Positions 1-6,618 of a stretch of DNA of 6,878 bases are shown piece by piece. The notes under the pieces were generated by a model, which was given only the letters and a program-made list of their open reading frames with translations, did not search any database and had not been told where the DNA came from. How positions within the stretch are numbered: the first letter of the stretch is position 1; the number at the start of each line of letters is the position of its first letter. This stretch comes from Bacteriovoracaceae bacterium (GTDB lineage Bacteria > Bdellovibrionota > UBA1018): the NCBI GenBank assembly GCA_023250755.1, contig JAHFAC010000013.1, positions 1 through 6,878 of the forward strand, read 5' to 3'. The translations under genes and the position numbers were made by a program.

Positions 1-12
1 CTGTCGATCATT

Positions 13-41
13 TTGACAACTGTGTCGCCTACGACTATGCA
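13..41 (+). promoter_or_regulatory. Candidate sigma70-type promoter for lon
   Basis: A perfect -35 hexamer TTGACA lies at 13-18. A 17-bp spacer leads to TATGCA at 36-41, a weak -10 that matches TATAAT at its first three bases. Transcription would start near 48, giving a lon leader of about 85 nt that contains the C8 tract. The perfect -35 and ideal spacing support it. The poor -10 and the possibility that this is the end of an upstream coding region count against it. Confidence 0.35.
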
Positions 42-124
42 GCTCCTAGGTCGCTCCCTGGCCTTGTAACACCCCCCCCAGACTAGACCCACTTCAAATC
101 AGGCGCGTGAATTGCTCCTTTTTT

Positions 125-129
125 AGGGA
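125..129 (+). promoter_or_regulatory. Ribosome binding site of lon
   Basis: AGGGA sits 3 nt before ATG 133. The spacing is short but usable. It supports the start that also gives the canonical Lon N-terminus (LPVLPIRNVVLFP from residue 8). Confidence 0.5.
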
Positions 130-132
130 CAT

Positions 133-2916
133 ATGGAGCAAATTCCATCTAATTTACCTGTCCTTCCCATCCGGAATGTCGTTTTATTCCCCACCGTATC
201 GATGCCGCTCGTCGTAGGCCGTCAACGAAGCTTGCACGCGCTTCAGGCAGCAGAAAAATCCAATGGGCTAATTGTGATCGTAACCCAACGAGTTGTGACC
301 TTAAGCGATCCCACGACCGAAGACCTTTATCTCGTGGGTACCCTTTGTAAGACTGAAGAAAACCCTTCAAAATCGGACGAAAAAGAAAATCGTCAAATCG
401 TAGTCACTGGACTTGCCAGGTACAGAGTGGCTGAATACTACTTCAACTCAGATCTGGACTGCCTTTTCGCAAAAGGGGAAATTGTAGCAGACACCCAGTT
501 GATGGAGCCTTCACGAAGGCAAGCTCTTTTGAATAACCTCAAAGACATCGCCCAAGAGATCCTCCAACTCCTGCCGGGAGCCACTGAGCCGTTGGTCAGG
601 ATCATCGAGCGAGTGGACGACGCTGGGTATCTCACCAACATCTGCGCCTCTTATCTCAATTTATCAATTCCACAAAAACAAGAACTCCTCGAAACCATAG
701 AGCTGGACAAAAGAATGGAACTTCTTCTCCAACACATGCAGCGTGAACGCGAAGTATTGGGTCTTCAGCAAGAAATCCGAGATAAGATGTCTGAACGACT
801 CAACAAGGCTCAGCGTGAGGCTCTCTTACGCGAACAGCTGAGAACAATCCGCTCCGAGTTAGGGGATGAGGCTGTGGAAGAAACCGCTGAAGACATTGAA
901 GAGAAACTGATGAGAGCCGATATGCCCGAAGAACCAAAAAAACAATCGAACGAAGAGCTGAAACGACTCCGCTCACTCCCGCCGACCTCTCCTGAGTATC
1001 ATGTCGTTCGCACTTACCTGGAATGGCTCGCAGCAATGCCGTGGAAAAAAACAACCCAAGACAATCTGGATATCACACGAGCCAGAGCAATCCTGGACGA
1101 GGATCACTATGGCCTAGAAAACGTGAAACGGAGGATCCTCCAATTTCTTGCCGTCGCCCGGTTAAAAAATGACCTGAGAGGCCCGATCCTCTGCCTTGTC
1201 GGCCCTCCCGGGGTCGGAAAGACATCACTTGGCCAATCCATTGCGCGCACGTTAGGACGTAAATTCATCCGGACCACCTTAGGAGGCGTCCGCGACGAAG
1301 CGGAGATTCGAGGCCACCGACGCACCTACGTCGGAGCCATGCCAGGCAGGATCATTCAAAGCATCAAGCGTGCAGAAACACGAAATCCCCTCATGATGCT
1401 GGATGAAATTGACAAACTGAGCAGCGATTTTCATGGAGATCCTTCTTCTGCCATGCTCGAGGTTTTAGACCCAGAGCAGAACAAATCATTCGTTGATCAC
1501 TACTTGGATGTTCCATTTGACCTCTCTGATGTCTTCTTCGTCGCAACCGCCAATATCGTAGATACGATTCCTCCGCCACTTCGAGATCGGATGGAAATGA
1601 TTGAAGTCAATGGCTACACCACTACAGAAAAACTCCAAATCGCGAAACACTACCTCCTCCCCAGAGAATTAAAAGCACACGGATTTCAATCCGATCAAAT
1701 CACCATCCCAGATGAAACTCTGCTTGAAATCACCGGGCACTACACTCGGGAGGCGGGAGTACGTGAACTGCAACGAAAAATCGCGGCACTGCTGAGAGCC
1801 ATGGCGCAAGAAATGGTCGAACACCACCTGAAATCACCCATCACAATTGCGTCCGATCGCATCAAAACTCTGCTCGGCCCTGAGCGTTTTTTTCCTGAAG
1901 TCGCCGAAAGGCGGATGAAGCCAGGAGTTGCCACTGGCCTAGCCTGGACCGCCCAAGGCGGTGATATTCTTTTCATTGAGGCGACCTTGATGTCAGGAAA
2001 AAGCAATCTCATCCTCACGGGGCAACTGGGCGATGTCATGAAAGAATCCGCGCAAATTGCGCTCAGCCTGGCTCGAACTTCCAATGGATTCTCCTTGATG
2101 AACAAGGACTTTGATTTCGCCTCACACGATATCCACATCCATGTGCCGGCAGGATCCATTCCAAAAGATGGCCCCTCGGCCGGAGTGGCTATTCTAGTCG
2201 CTTTAATTTCACTCCTTCGTAAAAAATCAGTGGATTCAACTCTTGGCCTCAGTGGTGAGATCACCCTTCGTGGCGCGATCCTTCCGGTCGGAGGAATCAA
2301 AGAGAAAATTCTCGCTGCTCATCGAGCTGGCTTAAAGACTGTCGTGCTGCCCAAGCGCAATGAACAAGATCTGGTCGAAGTGCCCGAGGACGTTCGAAAG
2401 CAGCTTTCTTTCATCTTTGCAGAAACAGTTGAAGAAGTGCTCCATTTTGCATTTAAATCTGAAAACTCTGCGCCACGTCGACTGAACTGGATCGAAGCCA
2501 TCCGTACATCCTTAGCTTCATCAGTTCCCGAGGTGGCCAGGTTTGCGTATCCGCTGAGTGAATCTCTTGCAATCCTTCTTTTAAGCCGGCTTCCGAAACA
2601 AATCAGCTCCGAATTATTTGAGATCCTTCCACAGCCCCCTGAGATTGCTCGAGCCGGAGCACATTCTCCTGAGGATTCAAGCCTAGGCTATCCAGACTTC
2701 ATTTGTTGCACGCTTCATGGATTGGCCCTCCATGGTGACTCAAAATCCGTCGAAGCCCACGAAAGAATTGCTGAACGCATTGTCCAAGTCTTTTTTCAAT
2801 CGCTCGAGCCGGCACTCCCAAGGGCATTGTATGAAAAAATTACTCAAACCCTCCCTATGGAGCTAACCCAATATATGAAAACAAAAGAAACCCAAGAAGC
2901 AAGACAGGCAGCCTAA
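133..2916 (+). CDS. lon: ATP-dependent Lon protease (LonA, endopeptidase La) with C-terminal extension
   Basis: Cytoplasmic hexameric AAA+ serine protease (family S16) that unfolds and degrades damaged proteins and some regulators. The N-terminal substrate-binding domain begins at once (LPVLPIRNVVLFP, residues 8-20) and runs into a coiled-coil stretch at about 180-260. The AAA+ module has Walker A GPPGVGKT (357-364), the pore loop YVGAMPG (399-405), Walker B LMMLDEID (420-427), sensor-1 Asn474, arginine finger Arg484 and sensor-2 REAGVREL (539-546). The protease domain has the catalytic Ser682 in KDGPSAG and Lys725 in GGIKEK, with the usual 43-residue spacing, so both activities should be intact. 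Family members are usually about 780-820 residues and end near position 775 here. This one has 927, with about 150 extra helical residues at the C-terminus that look like a DUF2267-type repeat pair (inferred). It is transcribed toward nth with 14 bp between stops. Confidence 0.98.
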   Translation: MEQIPSNLPVLPIRNVVLFPTVSMPLVVGRQRSLHALQAAEKSNGLIVIVTQRVVTLSDPTTEDLYLVGTLCKTEENPSKSDEKENRQIVVTGLARYRVAEYYFNSDLDCLFAKGEIVADTQLMEPSRRQALLNNLKDIAQEILQLLPGATEPLVRIIERVDDAGYLTNICASYLNLSIPQKQELLETIELDKRMELLLQHMQREREVLGLQQEIRDKMSERLNKAQREALLREQLRTIRSELGDEAVEETAEDIEEKLMRADMPEEPKKQSNEELKRLRSLPPTSPEYHVVRTYLEWLAAMPWKKTTQDNLDITRARAILDEDHYGLENVKRRILQFLAVARLKNDLRGPILCLVGPPGVGKTSLGQSIARTLGRKFIRTTLGGVRDEAEIRGHRRTYVGAMPGRIIQSIKRAETRNPLMMLDEIDKLSSDFHGDPSSAMLEVLDPEQNKSFVDHYLDVPFDLSDVFFVATANIVDTIPPPLRDRMEMIEVNGYTTTEKLQIAKHYLLPRELKAHGFQSDQITIPDETLLEITGHYTREAGVRELQRKIAALLRAMAQEMVEHHLKSPITIASDRIKTLLGPERFFPEVAERRMKPGVATGLAWTAQGGDILFIEATLMSGKSNLILTGQLGDVMKESAQIALSLARTSNGFSLMNKDFDFASHDIHIHVPAGSIPKDGPSAGVAILVALISLLRKKSVDSTLGLSGEITLRGAILPVGGIKEKILAAHRAGLKTVVLPKRNEQDLVEVPEDVRKQLSFIFAETVEEVLHFAFKSENSAPRRLNWIEAIRTSLASSVPEVARFAYPLSESLAILLLSRLPKQISSELFEILPQPPEIARAGAHSPEDSSLGYPDFICCTLHGLALHGDSKSVEAHERIAERIVQVFFQSLEPALPRALYEKITQTLPMELTQYMKTKETQEARQAA
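2482..2874 (+). other. Lon C-terminal extension, DUF2267-like two-repeat helical domain
   Basis: This segment encodes Lon residues 784-914, beyond the end of the normal S16 protease domain. Two halves share one pattern: a short helix (WIEAIRTSL, 786-794; DFICCTLHGLAL, 855-866), a longer amphipathic helix, then an ending of the type RLP..(x)..LPQ (819-834) or LEP..(x)..TLPMEL (891-911). This resembles the internally duplicated all-alpha DUF2267 family, whose members end each half with an 'LP' after a helix. The match is by eye, and sequence identity between the halves is low. Its role in Lon is unknown; substrate or partner binding is a guess. Lysine and glutamate in the last 15 residues (KTKETQEARQ) suggest a flexible tail. 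Confidence 0.5.
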
Positions 2917-2930
2917 TCTCTGAATCGCCC

Positions 2931-3575
2931 TCAAGAGTTTAAAACTCCCACCTTTGGGCAATAATTCCGAATTGGGCAATCCTCGCAATAAGCTCTTCTT
3001 GCAGTACAAACCTCTCGCCCATGCGCGATCAGCAGATGAGAGTACTCTACCCAGTCTTTGCGGGAAACGATTCTCATTAACTCCTGTTCGACCTTCTCTG
3101 GATCGTGCGACCGGGTAAATCCCATTCGACGTGAAATCCGTCCAACATGGGTATCCACTACCAGTCCAGGCACACTAAAAACAGTGCCCAATACAACATT
3201 TGCCGTCTTTCTACCCACGCCTCTCAATTTGATCAGACTGTCCAGATCACCAGGGACTTCGCCCCCATGTTTTTCGACAATCGAACAAGACGCCTCAAGG
3301 ATTGATCTCGCTTTGCTCCGAAAAAATCCAGTCGATTGAATCAGGCGCTCGATCTCCTTCAAATCTGCTCCGGCCATTTCTTTCGGACCCGGAAATTTCT
3401 TAAAAAGCGCTGGAGTCACCCGATTCACCCGATCATCCGTGCATTGGGCGGAAAGAATCGTCGAAACTAAAAGTTGAAAGGGAGTCTTAAAATTTAAGCT
3501 GCATTTGGCCTCTGGATAATGTCGACGCAAAACCCGAATGATCATCGACATGCGCTTTACTTCTGATTCAGCCAT
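2931..3575 (-). CDS. nth: Endonuclease III, DNA glycosylase/AP lyase
   Basis: Base excision repair enzyme that removes oxidised pyrimidines and cuts the DNA at the resulting abasic site by beta-elimination. At 214 residues it is the normal length. The helix-hairpin-helix LRGVGRKTANVVL (117-129) contains the catalytic Lys123, and Asp141 in VDTHVGR is the catalytic aspartate. Both lie three residues later than in the E. coli enzyme, supporting the chosen start. The C-terminal [4Fe-4S] loop is complete with Cys190, Cys197, Cys200 and Cys206 (C-x6-C-x2-C-x5-C). The start at 3575 has a good ribosome binding site, AAGGAAG at 3583-3589 with 7-nt spacing, inside the 3' end of polX. The gene overlaps polX by 19 bp in another frame, so translation is probably coupled. 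It converges on lon with 14 bp between stops. No obvious terminator follows on this strand before lon. Confidence 0.97.
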   Translation of the reverse strand: MAESEVKRMSMIIRVLRRHYPEAKCSLNFKTPFQLLVSTILSAQCTDDRVNRVTPALFKKFPGPKEMAGADLKEIERLIQSTGFFRSKARSILEASCSIVEKHGGEVPGDLDSLIKLRGVGRKTANVVLGTVFSVPGLVVDTHVGRISRRMGFTRSHDPEKVEQELMRIVSRKDWVEYSHLLIAHGREVCTARRAYCEDCPIRNYCPKVGVLNS

Positions 3576-5245
3576 TGCCCCACTTCCTTGACACCCTTTG
3601 AATTCACCACCTGACTAGTCGGAAGAAGAGCCTTTCTCGCCATCATAATGCCAAAGCGCACGTCTCTCAGTCCAGCAACCTCATGAGCATCAGGATTGAT
3701 GGATACCCAAGTCTGATGCTCTCTCAGCGCGCCTCCCCACCGCCAGTCAATGTCGAGTCTCGACGGGTGAGAATTAATTTCAATGGCAACATTACACTTT
3801 GCTGCCTCGATGATGAGTGCTTCCATATCCACGTCATAGCCTGGACGCCCAAGCAAAAGGCGCCCCGTGGCGTGACCTAAAAAGCGAGTATGCGGATTTC
3901 GAATAGCCTTCAAAATCCGCGCAGTCATCGTCCCTTTGTCCATTTTGAATCGGGAGTGAACAGAAGCTACGGTAAAATCGAATCTTTTAAGAATTTTCGC
4001 TTCATAATCGAGTGAACCATCCTGCAGGATATCGCTCTCAATTCCCCAAAAGATCCGGATTTCAGGATGTTTTTCTTGAACAGAACGGATTTCTCTCTCT
4101 TGCTTTAGGAGTTCATCCAGCCCCAAGCCATGGGCGTAAAAGGCCGATTGACTGTGATCTGAAATCCCGATGTATTGATATCCCAGGCTTTTTGCCGCGA
4201 TCACCATTTCTTCGACGGTCGCTTCACCGTCGGACCAGCTCGTGTGGTTATGAAAAACTCCGCGTACTCCATCGTCAAGCAAAAGCTCTTTGAGTTGGCC
4301 CTGCCGTGCAAGTGCCACTTCCTCGCCCGCCTCCCTCGCTTCAGGCCAAATCCAAGGGAGATCTAGACTTCGATAAAATTCATTTTCTGTCAAAGCCTCA
4401 AACGGAGCCGGGGACTTGAGGGCTCTCCAGTGGCGATCGGTCCCGGTCGTCTGAGCTAAGGCATACCCAAATTGGGTTGGAATCGAATAAATGAATCGAA
4501 TGGGGAGAGAGAAATTCTCTTCAGAGCGAAATTGCTCCACTCTCTCCTCGACTTGCTTTCGAATCTGCGCGCTCAACTTTTCTCCAGGGGGGACTTCGAC
4601 TAAAAATTCGAGTTCACTTAAGATCTCACTGCGTCGCCGCAGGGCTCCCGTTTCACTCACTCGCAATTTTTCAACCAAAGGGTGTCGCCCTGAGTTTGCG
4701 ACCGTCAAAAGAAGAGGCAGCAATTTTTCAGCCACCCCGAGAGCATCCCCCAGTCGGATTTGCCCTTGGCCTGCATTCAGAAACCGAATCCCTTCAAGAA
4801 TCTTCTGCTGTACCTTTTCGCCGAAGCCCTTTAGTTTAATCAGGCGATTTTCACGACACGCATACTCAAGCTCGCTTAAAGAGTGAACCTCGAGGGCCTC
4901 AATCAACTGCAGTGCTCGCTTTGGCCCTAAACCTGGCACCCGTGTCAGTTCAATCAACCCCTGTGGTAATGAAGCCAACAACTCATCACGCGCCTGCGAA
5001 GTCCCCTTGAGAATAAACTCGACTAAAATTTCGGCAATACCCTTTCCGATACCTGTAATTTCTGTGAGAGTTCCATTCTGAGCTCTTTCTTTAAGATCGA
5101 GCTGCCCAGATAAGTTTTTTGCCGCCTTTTCAAATGCACGGATTTTGAAGGGATTCTCTCCCTTGAGTTCAAGCAAGTGGTGGATCTCCTCCAAAAGCGC
5201 AATTGAAGCCTCTGCTATTTCTTTTGGATTCAGCTGTTTTTTCAT
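3557..5245 (-). CDS. polX: PHP-domain PolX family protein, probable 3'-5' exonuclease with degenerate polymerase site
   Basis: Bacterial PolX enzymes join an X-family polymerase core to a metal-dependent PHP nuclease and act in base excision repair. Numbered from ATG 5245 (562 residues), the N-terminal DNA-binding domain opens with a typical LLELKGENPFKIRAF, followed by helix-hairpin-helix motifs at about 60-78, 100-118 and 138-153. In the palm, the usual GS-x-RR and D-x-D appear as GALRR (200-204) and Glu211-Leu-Glu213, and the third aspartate aligns with Pro248. Polymerase chemistry is therefore doubtful. The PHP domain (about 326-562) keeps all nine expected metal ligands: His332, His334, Asp339, His364, Glu403, His430, His458, Asp519 and His521. 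An in-frame ATG at 5263 would add six residues. I prefer 5245 because AGGA (5252-5255) lies 6 nt upstream and it matches the family start. It overlaps nth downstream, forming a probable operon. Confidence 0.93.
   Translation of the reverse strand: MKKQLNPKEIAEASIALLEEIHHLLELKGENPFKIRAFEKAAKNLSGQLDLKERAQNGTLTEITGIGKGIAEILVEFILKGTSQARDELLASLPQGLIELTRVPGLGPKRALQLIEALEVHSLSELEYACRENRLIKLKGFGEKVQQKILEGIRFLNAGQGQIRLGDALGVAEKLLPLLLTVANSGRHPLVEKLRVSETGALRRRSEILSELEFLVEVPPGEKLSAQIRKQVEERVEQFRSEENFSLPIRFIYSIPTQFGYALAQTTGTDRHWRALKSPAPFEALTENEFYRSLDLPWIWPEAREAGEEVALARQGQLKELLLDDGVRGVFHNHTSWSDGEATVEEMVIAAKSLGYQYIGISDHSQSAFYAHGLGLDELLKQEREIRSVQEKHPEIRIFWGIESDILQDGSLDYEAKILKRFDFTVASVHSRFKMDKGTMTARILKAIRNPHTRFLGHATGRLLLGRPGYDVDMEALIIEAAKCNVAIEINSHPSRLDIDWRWGGALREHQTWVSINPDAHEVAGLRDVRFGIMMARKALLPTSQVVNSKGVKEVGQWLNQK
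3583..3589 (-). promoter_or_regulatory. Ribosome binding site of nth inside polX
   Basis: Read on the minus strand this is AAGGAAG, 7 nt before the nth ATG at 3575. It favours that start over the internal ATGs at 3551 and 3545, and it lies within the last codons of polX. Confidence 0.65.
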
Positions 5246-5322
5246 GAATGATCCTAAACTCATGCCTGAATTCTCTATCCCAGCAGTTTCTTTCAGTCAC
5301 GAGGAATGGTAAAGGGGATTCC
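5246..5322. promoter_or_regulatory. Divergent intergenic region between polX and the metallopeptidase gene
   Basis: These 77 bp separate the two preferred start codons and should hold both promoters, or part of them. I could not find a well-spaced -35/-10 pair on either strand. The minus-strand AGGA at 5252-5255 serves polX. In-frame upstream ATGs exist for both genes (5263 on minus, 5248 on plus); if both were used the genes would overlap by 16 bp head to head. Confidence 0.4.
5313..5318 (+). promoter_or_regulatory. Ribosome binding site of the metallopeptidase gene
   Basis: AGGGGA lies 4 nt before ATG 5323. It decides for this start over the in-frame ATG at 5248, which has only polX coding sequence upstream and would add 25 residues unlike the family N-terminus. 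Confidence 0.6.
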
Positions 5323-6555
5323 ATGCCTTCCAAAAACGATGAATTATTAAAAAAAATTCTATCCCAGCCCACCGCACCGTTTCGTGAGAAACATGTGATT
5401 TCTTGCGTCCTGCAGGAACTCAAAGAAGGAAAGGTCCCTCACTTTCAAGACCCGATCGGAAACATCGTCATTGGTGCCTCATCCAAGAAAGATTATTTTC
5501 GCCTGATTCAAGATCAATCCAGAAAAAACCACAAGGAACCCCTGCGTCTTTTCATGGCGCATATGGATCACCCTGGCTTTCTTGGGGTTCGATGGACGGG
5601 TGAGAGGCTGCTTGAAGTGCAATGGCAAGGGGGATCTCCCGTCGAGCACACCGAAGGAGCCTCTGTTTGGCTCGGCGATACTGAGGGCTGGGCGGGTCAT
5701 GGGCTCCTAAAAGACATAAAATTTCGCCCCTCCGGAAAAGCCATCGCATCCGCAACCGTCGAAATTCTAAAACAAGAACGGAAAATCAAGGATCCCACAT
5801 CACTTTTTGGTGGCTTTCGTTTTCGTGCTTCTTGCTGGGAAGAGGGGGATCTCCTTTACACGAAGGCGGCCGACGATCTGGTGGGATCATTTAGCATTAT
5901 CTCCCTAGCTCTAGAATTATTCAAAAAGGGCAAGGCTCGCTCAAAAAAACTGCCCTTTCTTGCCATCCTCACCCGCGCAGAAGAAGTGGGATTTATCGGA
6001 GCTATCGGTCATTTTGAACTTGGCTGGCTAAAGAGCGCCCGACGCCCCCTGATCTGCATCAGCCTTGAAACCTCACGAACCCTTCCTGGAGCTGAAATCG
6101 GAAAAGGACCCGTCGTCAGGCTGGGTGACAAGAGTACCGTCTTTGATCCGAGTCCTTTGCGTATACTCTTGGACCTAGCGCAATCCGTGCTTCCGGATCG
6201 TCACCAAAAACGGGTCATGGACGGCGGAACGTGTGAGGCCACAGCGGCCGTTGCCTACGGCATCCCAGCCATTGGAATTTCAATCCCATTGGGAAATTAT
6301 CACAACCAAGGCTTTCAGGGGGGGCCTGACACACGCGGCCCCATGGGACCTGCACCTGAGTTTGTGCACAAACAAGACATCAAGGGACTCATCGCCTTAT
6401 GTCATGCCTTGATGAAGCCAGGCCTAAAATGGAGTGACCCTTGGCATGTGAAGCTCAAAGAATTCAAAAGGGATCTCCGTAAAGCACGGCCTCTTTTGAA
6501 AATGAAAGCCTCTTCAGAAAAGTCAGCTCCCTATATGGATTTTGAAGACCGATAA
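5323..6555 (+). CDS. M42/M28-like zinc metallopeptidase (clan MH)
   Basis: Probable co-catalytic two-metal aminopeptidase of clan MH, cytoplasmic since no signal peptide or membrane segment is visible. Numbered from ATG 5323 (410 residues), the metal-site motifs come in the expected order: HMDHPG (His80; Asp82 supports it), KAADDLVG (bridging Asp184), RAEEVGFIGA (catalytic Glu220, ligand Glu221), ISLET (Glu249) and NYHNQG (His327). M42 enzymes usually have Asp where Glu249 stands. The GKGPVVRLGD and GGTCEATAAVAYGIP segments resemble M42 in layout, but the GGTCEAT/PLGNYHN signature marks a separate branch often annotated only as M20/M28/M42-type hydrolase. Residues 84-180 fit the small domain inserted in M42 proteins. 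The C-terminus (375-400) is lysine- and arginine-rich. The substrate cannot be told from sequence. A second peptidase gene follows 63 bp downstream in the same direction. Confidence 0.85.
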   Translation: MPSKNDELLKKILSQPTAPFREKHVISCVLQELKEGKVPHFQDPIGNIVIGASSKKDYFRLIQDQSRKNHKEPLRLFMAHMDHPGFLGVRWTGERLLEVQWQGGSPVEHTEGASVWLGDTEGWAGHGLLKDIKFRPSGKAIASATVEILKQERKIKDPTSLFGGFRFRASCWEEGDLLYTKAADDLVGSFSIISLALELFKKGKARSKKLPFLAILTRAEEVGFIGAIGHFELGWLKSARRPLICISLETSRTLPGAEIGKGPVVRLGDKSTVFDPSPLRILLDLAQSVLPDRHQKRVMDGGTCEATAAVAYGIPAIGISIPLGNYHNQGFQGGPDTRGPMGPAPEFVHKQDIKGLIALCHALMKPGLKWSDPWHVKLKEFKRDLRKARPLLKMKASSEKSAPYMDFEDR

Positions 6556-6566
6556 ATTTGTCCAAT

Positions 6567-6594
6567 GGGGATATCTACCTTGAGGTAAAGCCCC
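6567..6594 (+). repeat. Imperfect hairpin between the two peptidase genes
   Basis: GGGG (6567-6570) can pair with CCCC (6591-6594). Inside it TACC (6576-6579) pairs with GGTA (6584-6587) around a TTGA loop, leaving an internal loop of 5 and 3 nt. No U-tract follows, so it is not a standard terminator. It could be a weak terminator, an attenuating stem or chance. Confidence 0.35.
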
Positions 6595-6609
6595 CTTCTC
6601 GGGTATGGT
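6580..6609 (+). promoter_or_regulatory. Possible promoter of the Xaa-Pro aminopeptidase gene
   Basis: TTGAGG (6580-6585) and TATGGT (6604-6609) are separated by 18 bp; each matches four of six consensus bases. Transcription would begin at about 6616, almost on the ATG at 6619, giving a nearly leaderless message. This fits the lack of a ribosome binding site before that ATG. Short promoter matches like this arise often by chance. Confidence 0.25.
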
Positions 6610-6618
6610 GCAGACACT

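Larger units (their letters stand above)
1..132. other. Leader region upstream of lon; possible tail of an upstream ORF
   Basis: No gene can be assigned here. Two forward frames are open from the window edge: one ends at TAA 67-69, the other at TAG 84-86. Either could be the last 22-27 codons of an upstream gene, but neither piece resembles a family I know, so I do not call a CDS. The stretch also holds a promoter-like TTGACA, a run of eight C (72-79) and a run of six T (119-124) just before the lon ribosome binding site. I see no GC-rich hairpin before the T run, so it is not a convincing terminator. There is no CIRCE-type repeat and no clear sigma32 heat-shock promoter. Confidence 0.4.

Noticed and set aside
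3..86. Tail of an upstream coding gene in the third forward frame
   Set aside because: Only 27 codons are visible, a second frame is also open, and neither matches a known C-terminus, so the choice cannot be supported.
119..124. T6 run before lon as a terminator of an upstream gene
   Set aside because: No stable stem precedes it, and it directly abuts the lon ribosome binding site.
1740..2300. Open frame of 186 codons on the minus strand inside lon
   Set aside because: It lies wholly opposite well-conserved Lon protease-domain codons, its composition is rich in Arg, Ser and Pro as expected for an antisense shadow, and it resembles no family.
2935..2947. Palindrome GAGTTT-A-AAACTC at the lon/nth junction as a shared terminator
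   Set aside because: The arms are AT-rich with a one-base centre, so a real stem would be about 4 bp, and no U-tract follows in a useful position.
4491..4886. Open frame of 131 codons on the plus strand opposite polX
   Set aside because: It is antisense to the polX palm region, Arg/Ser-rich, with no recognisable motif and no convincing ribosome binding site.
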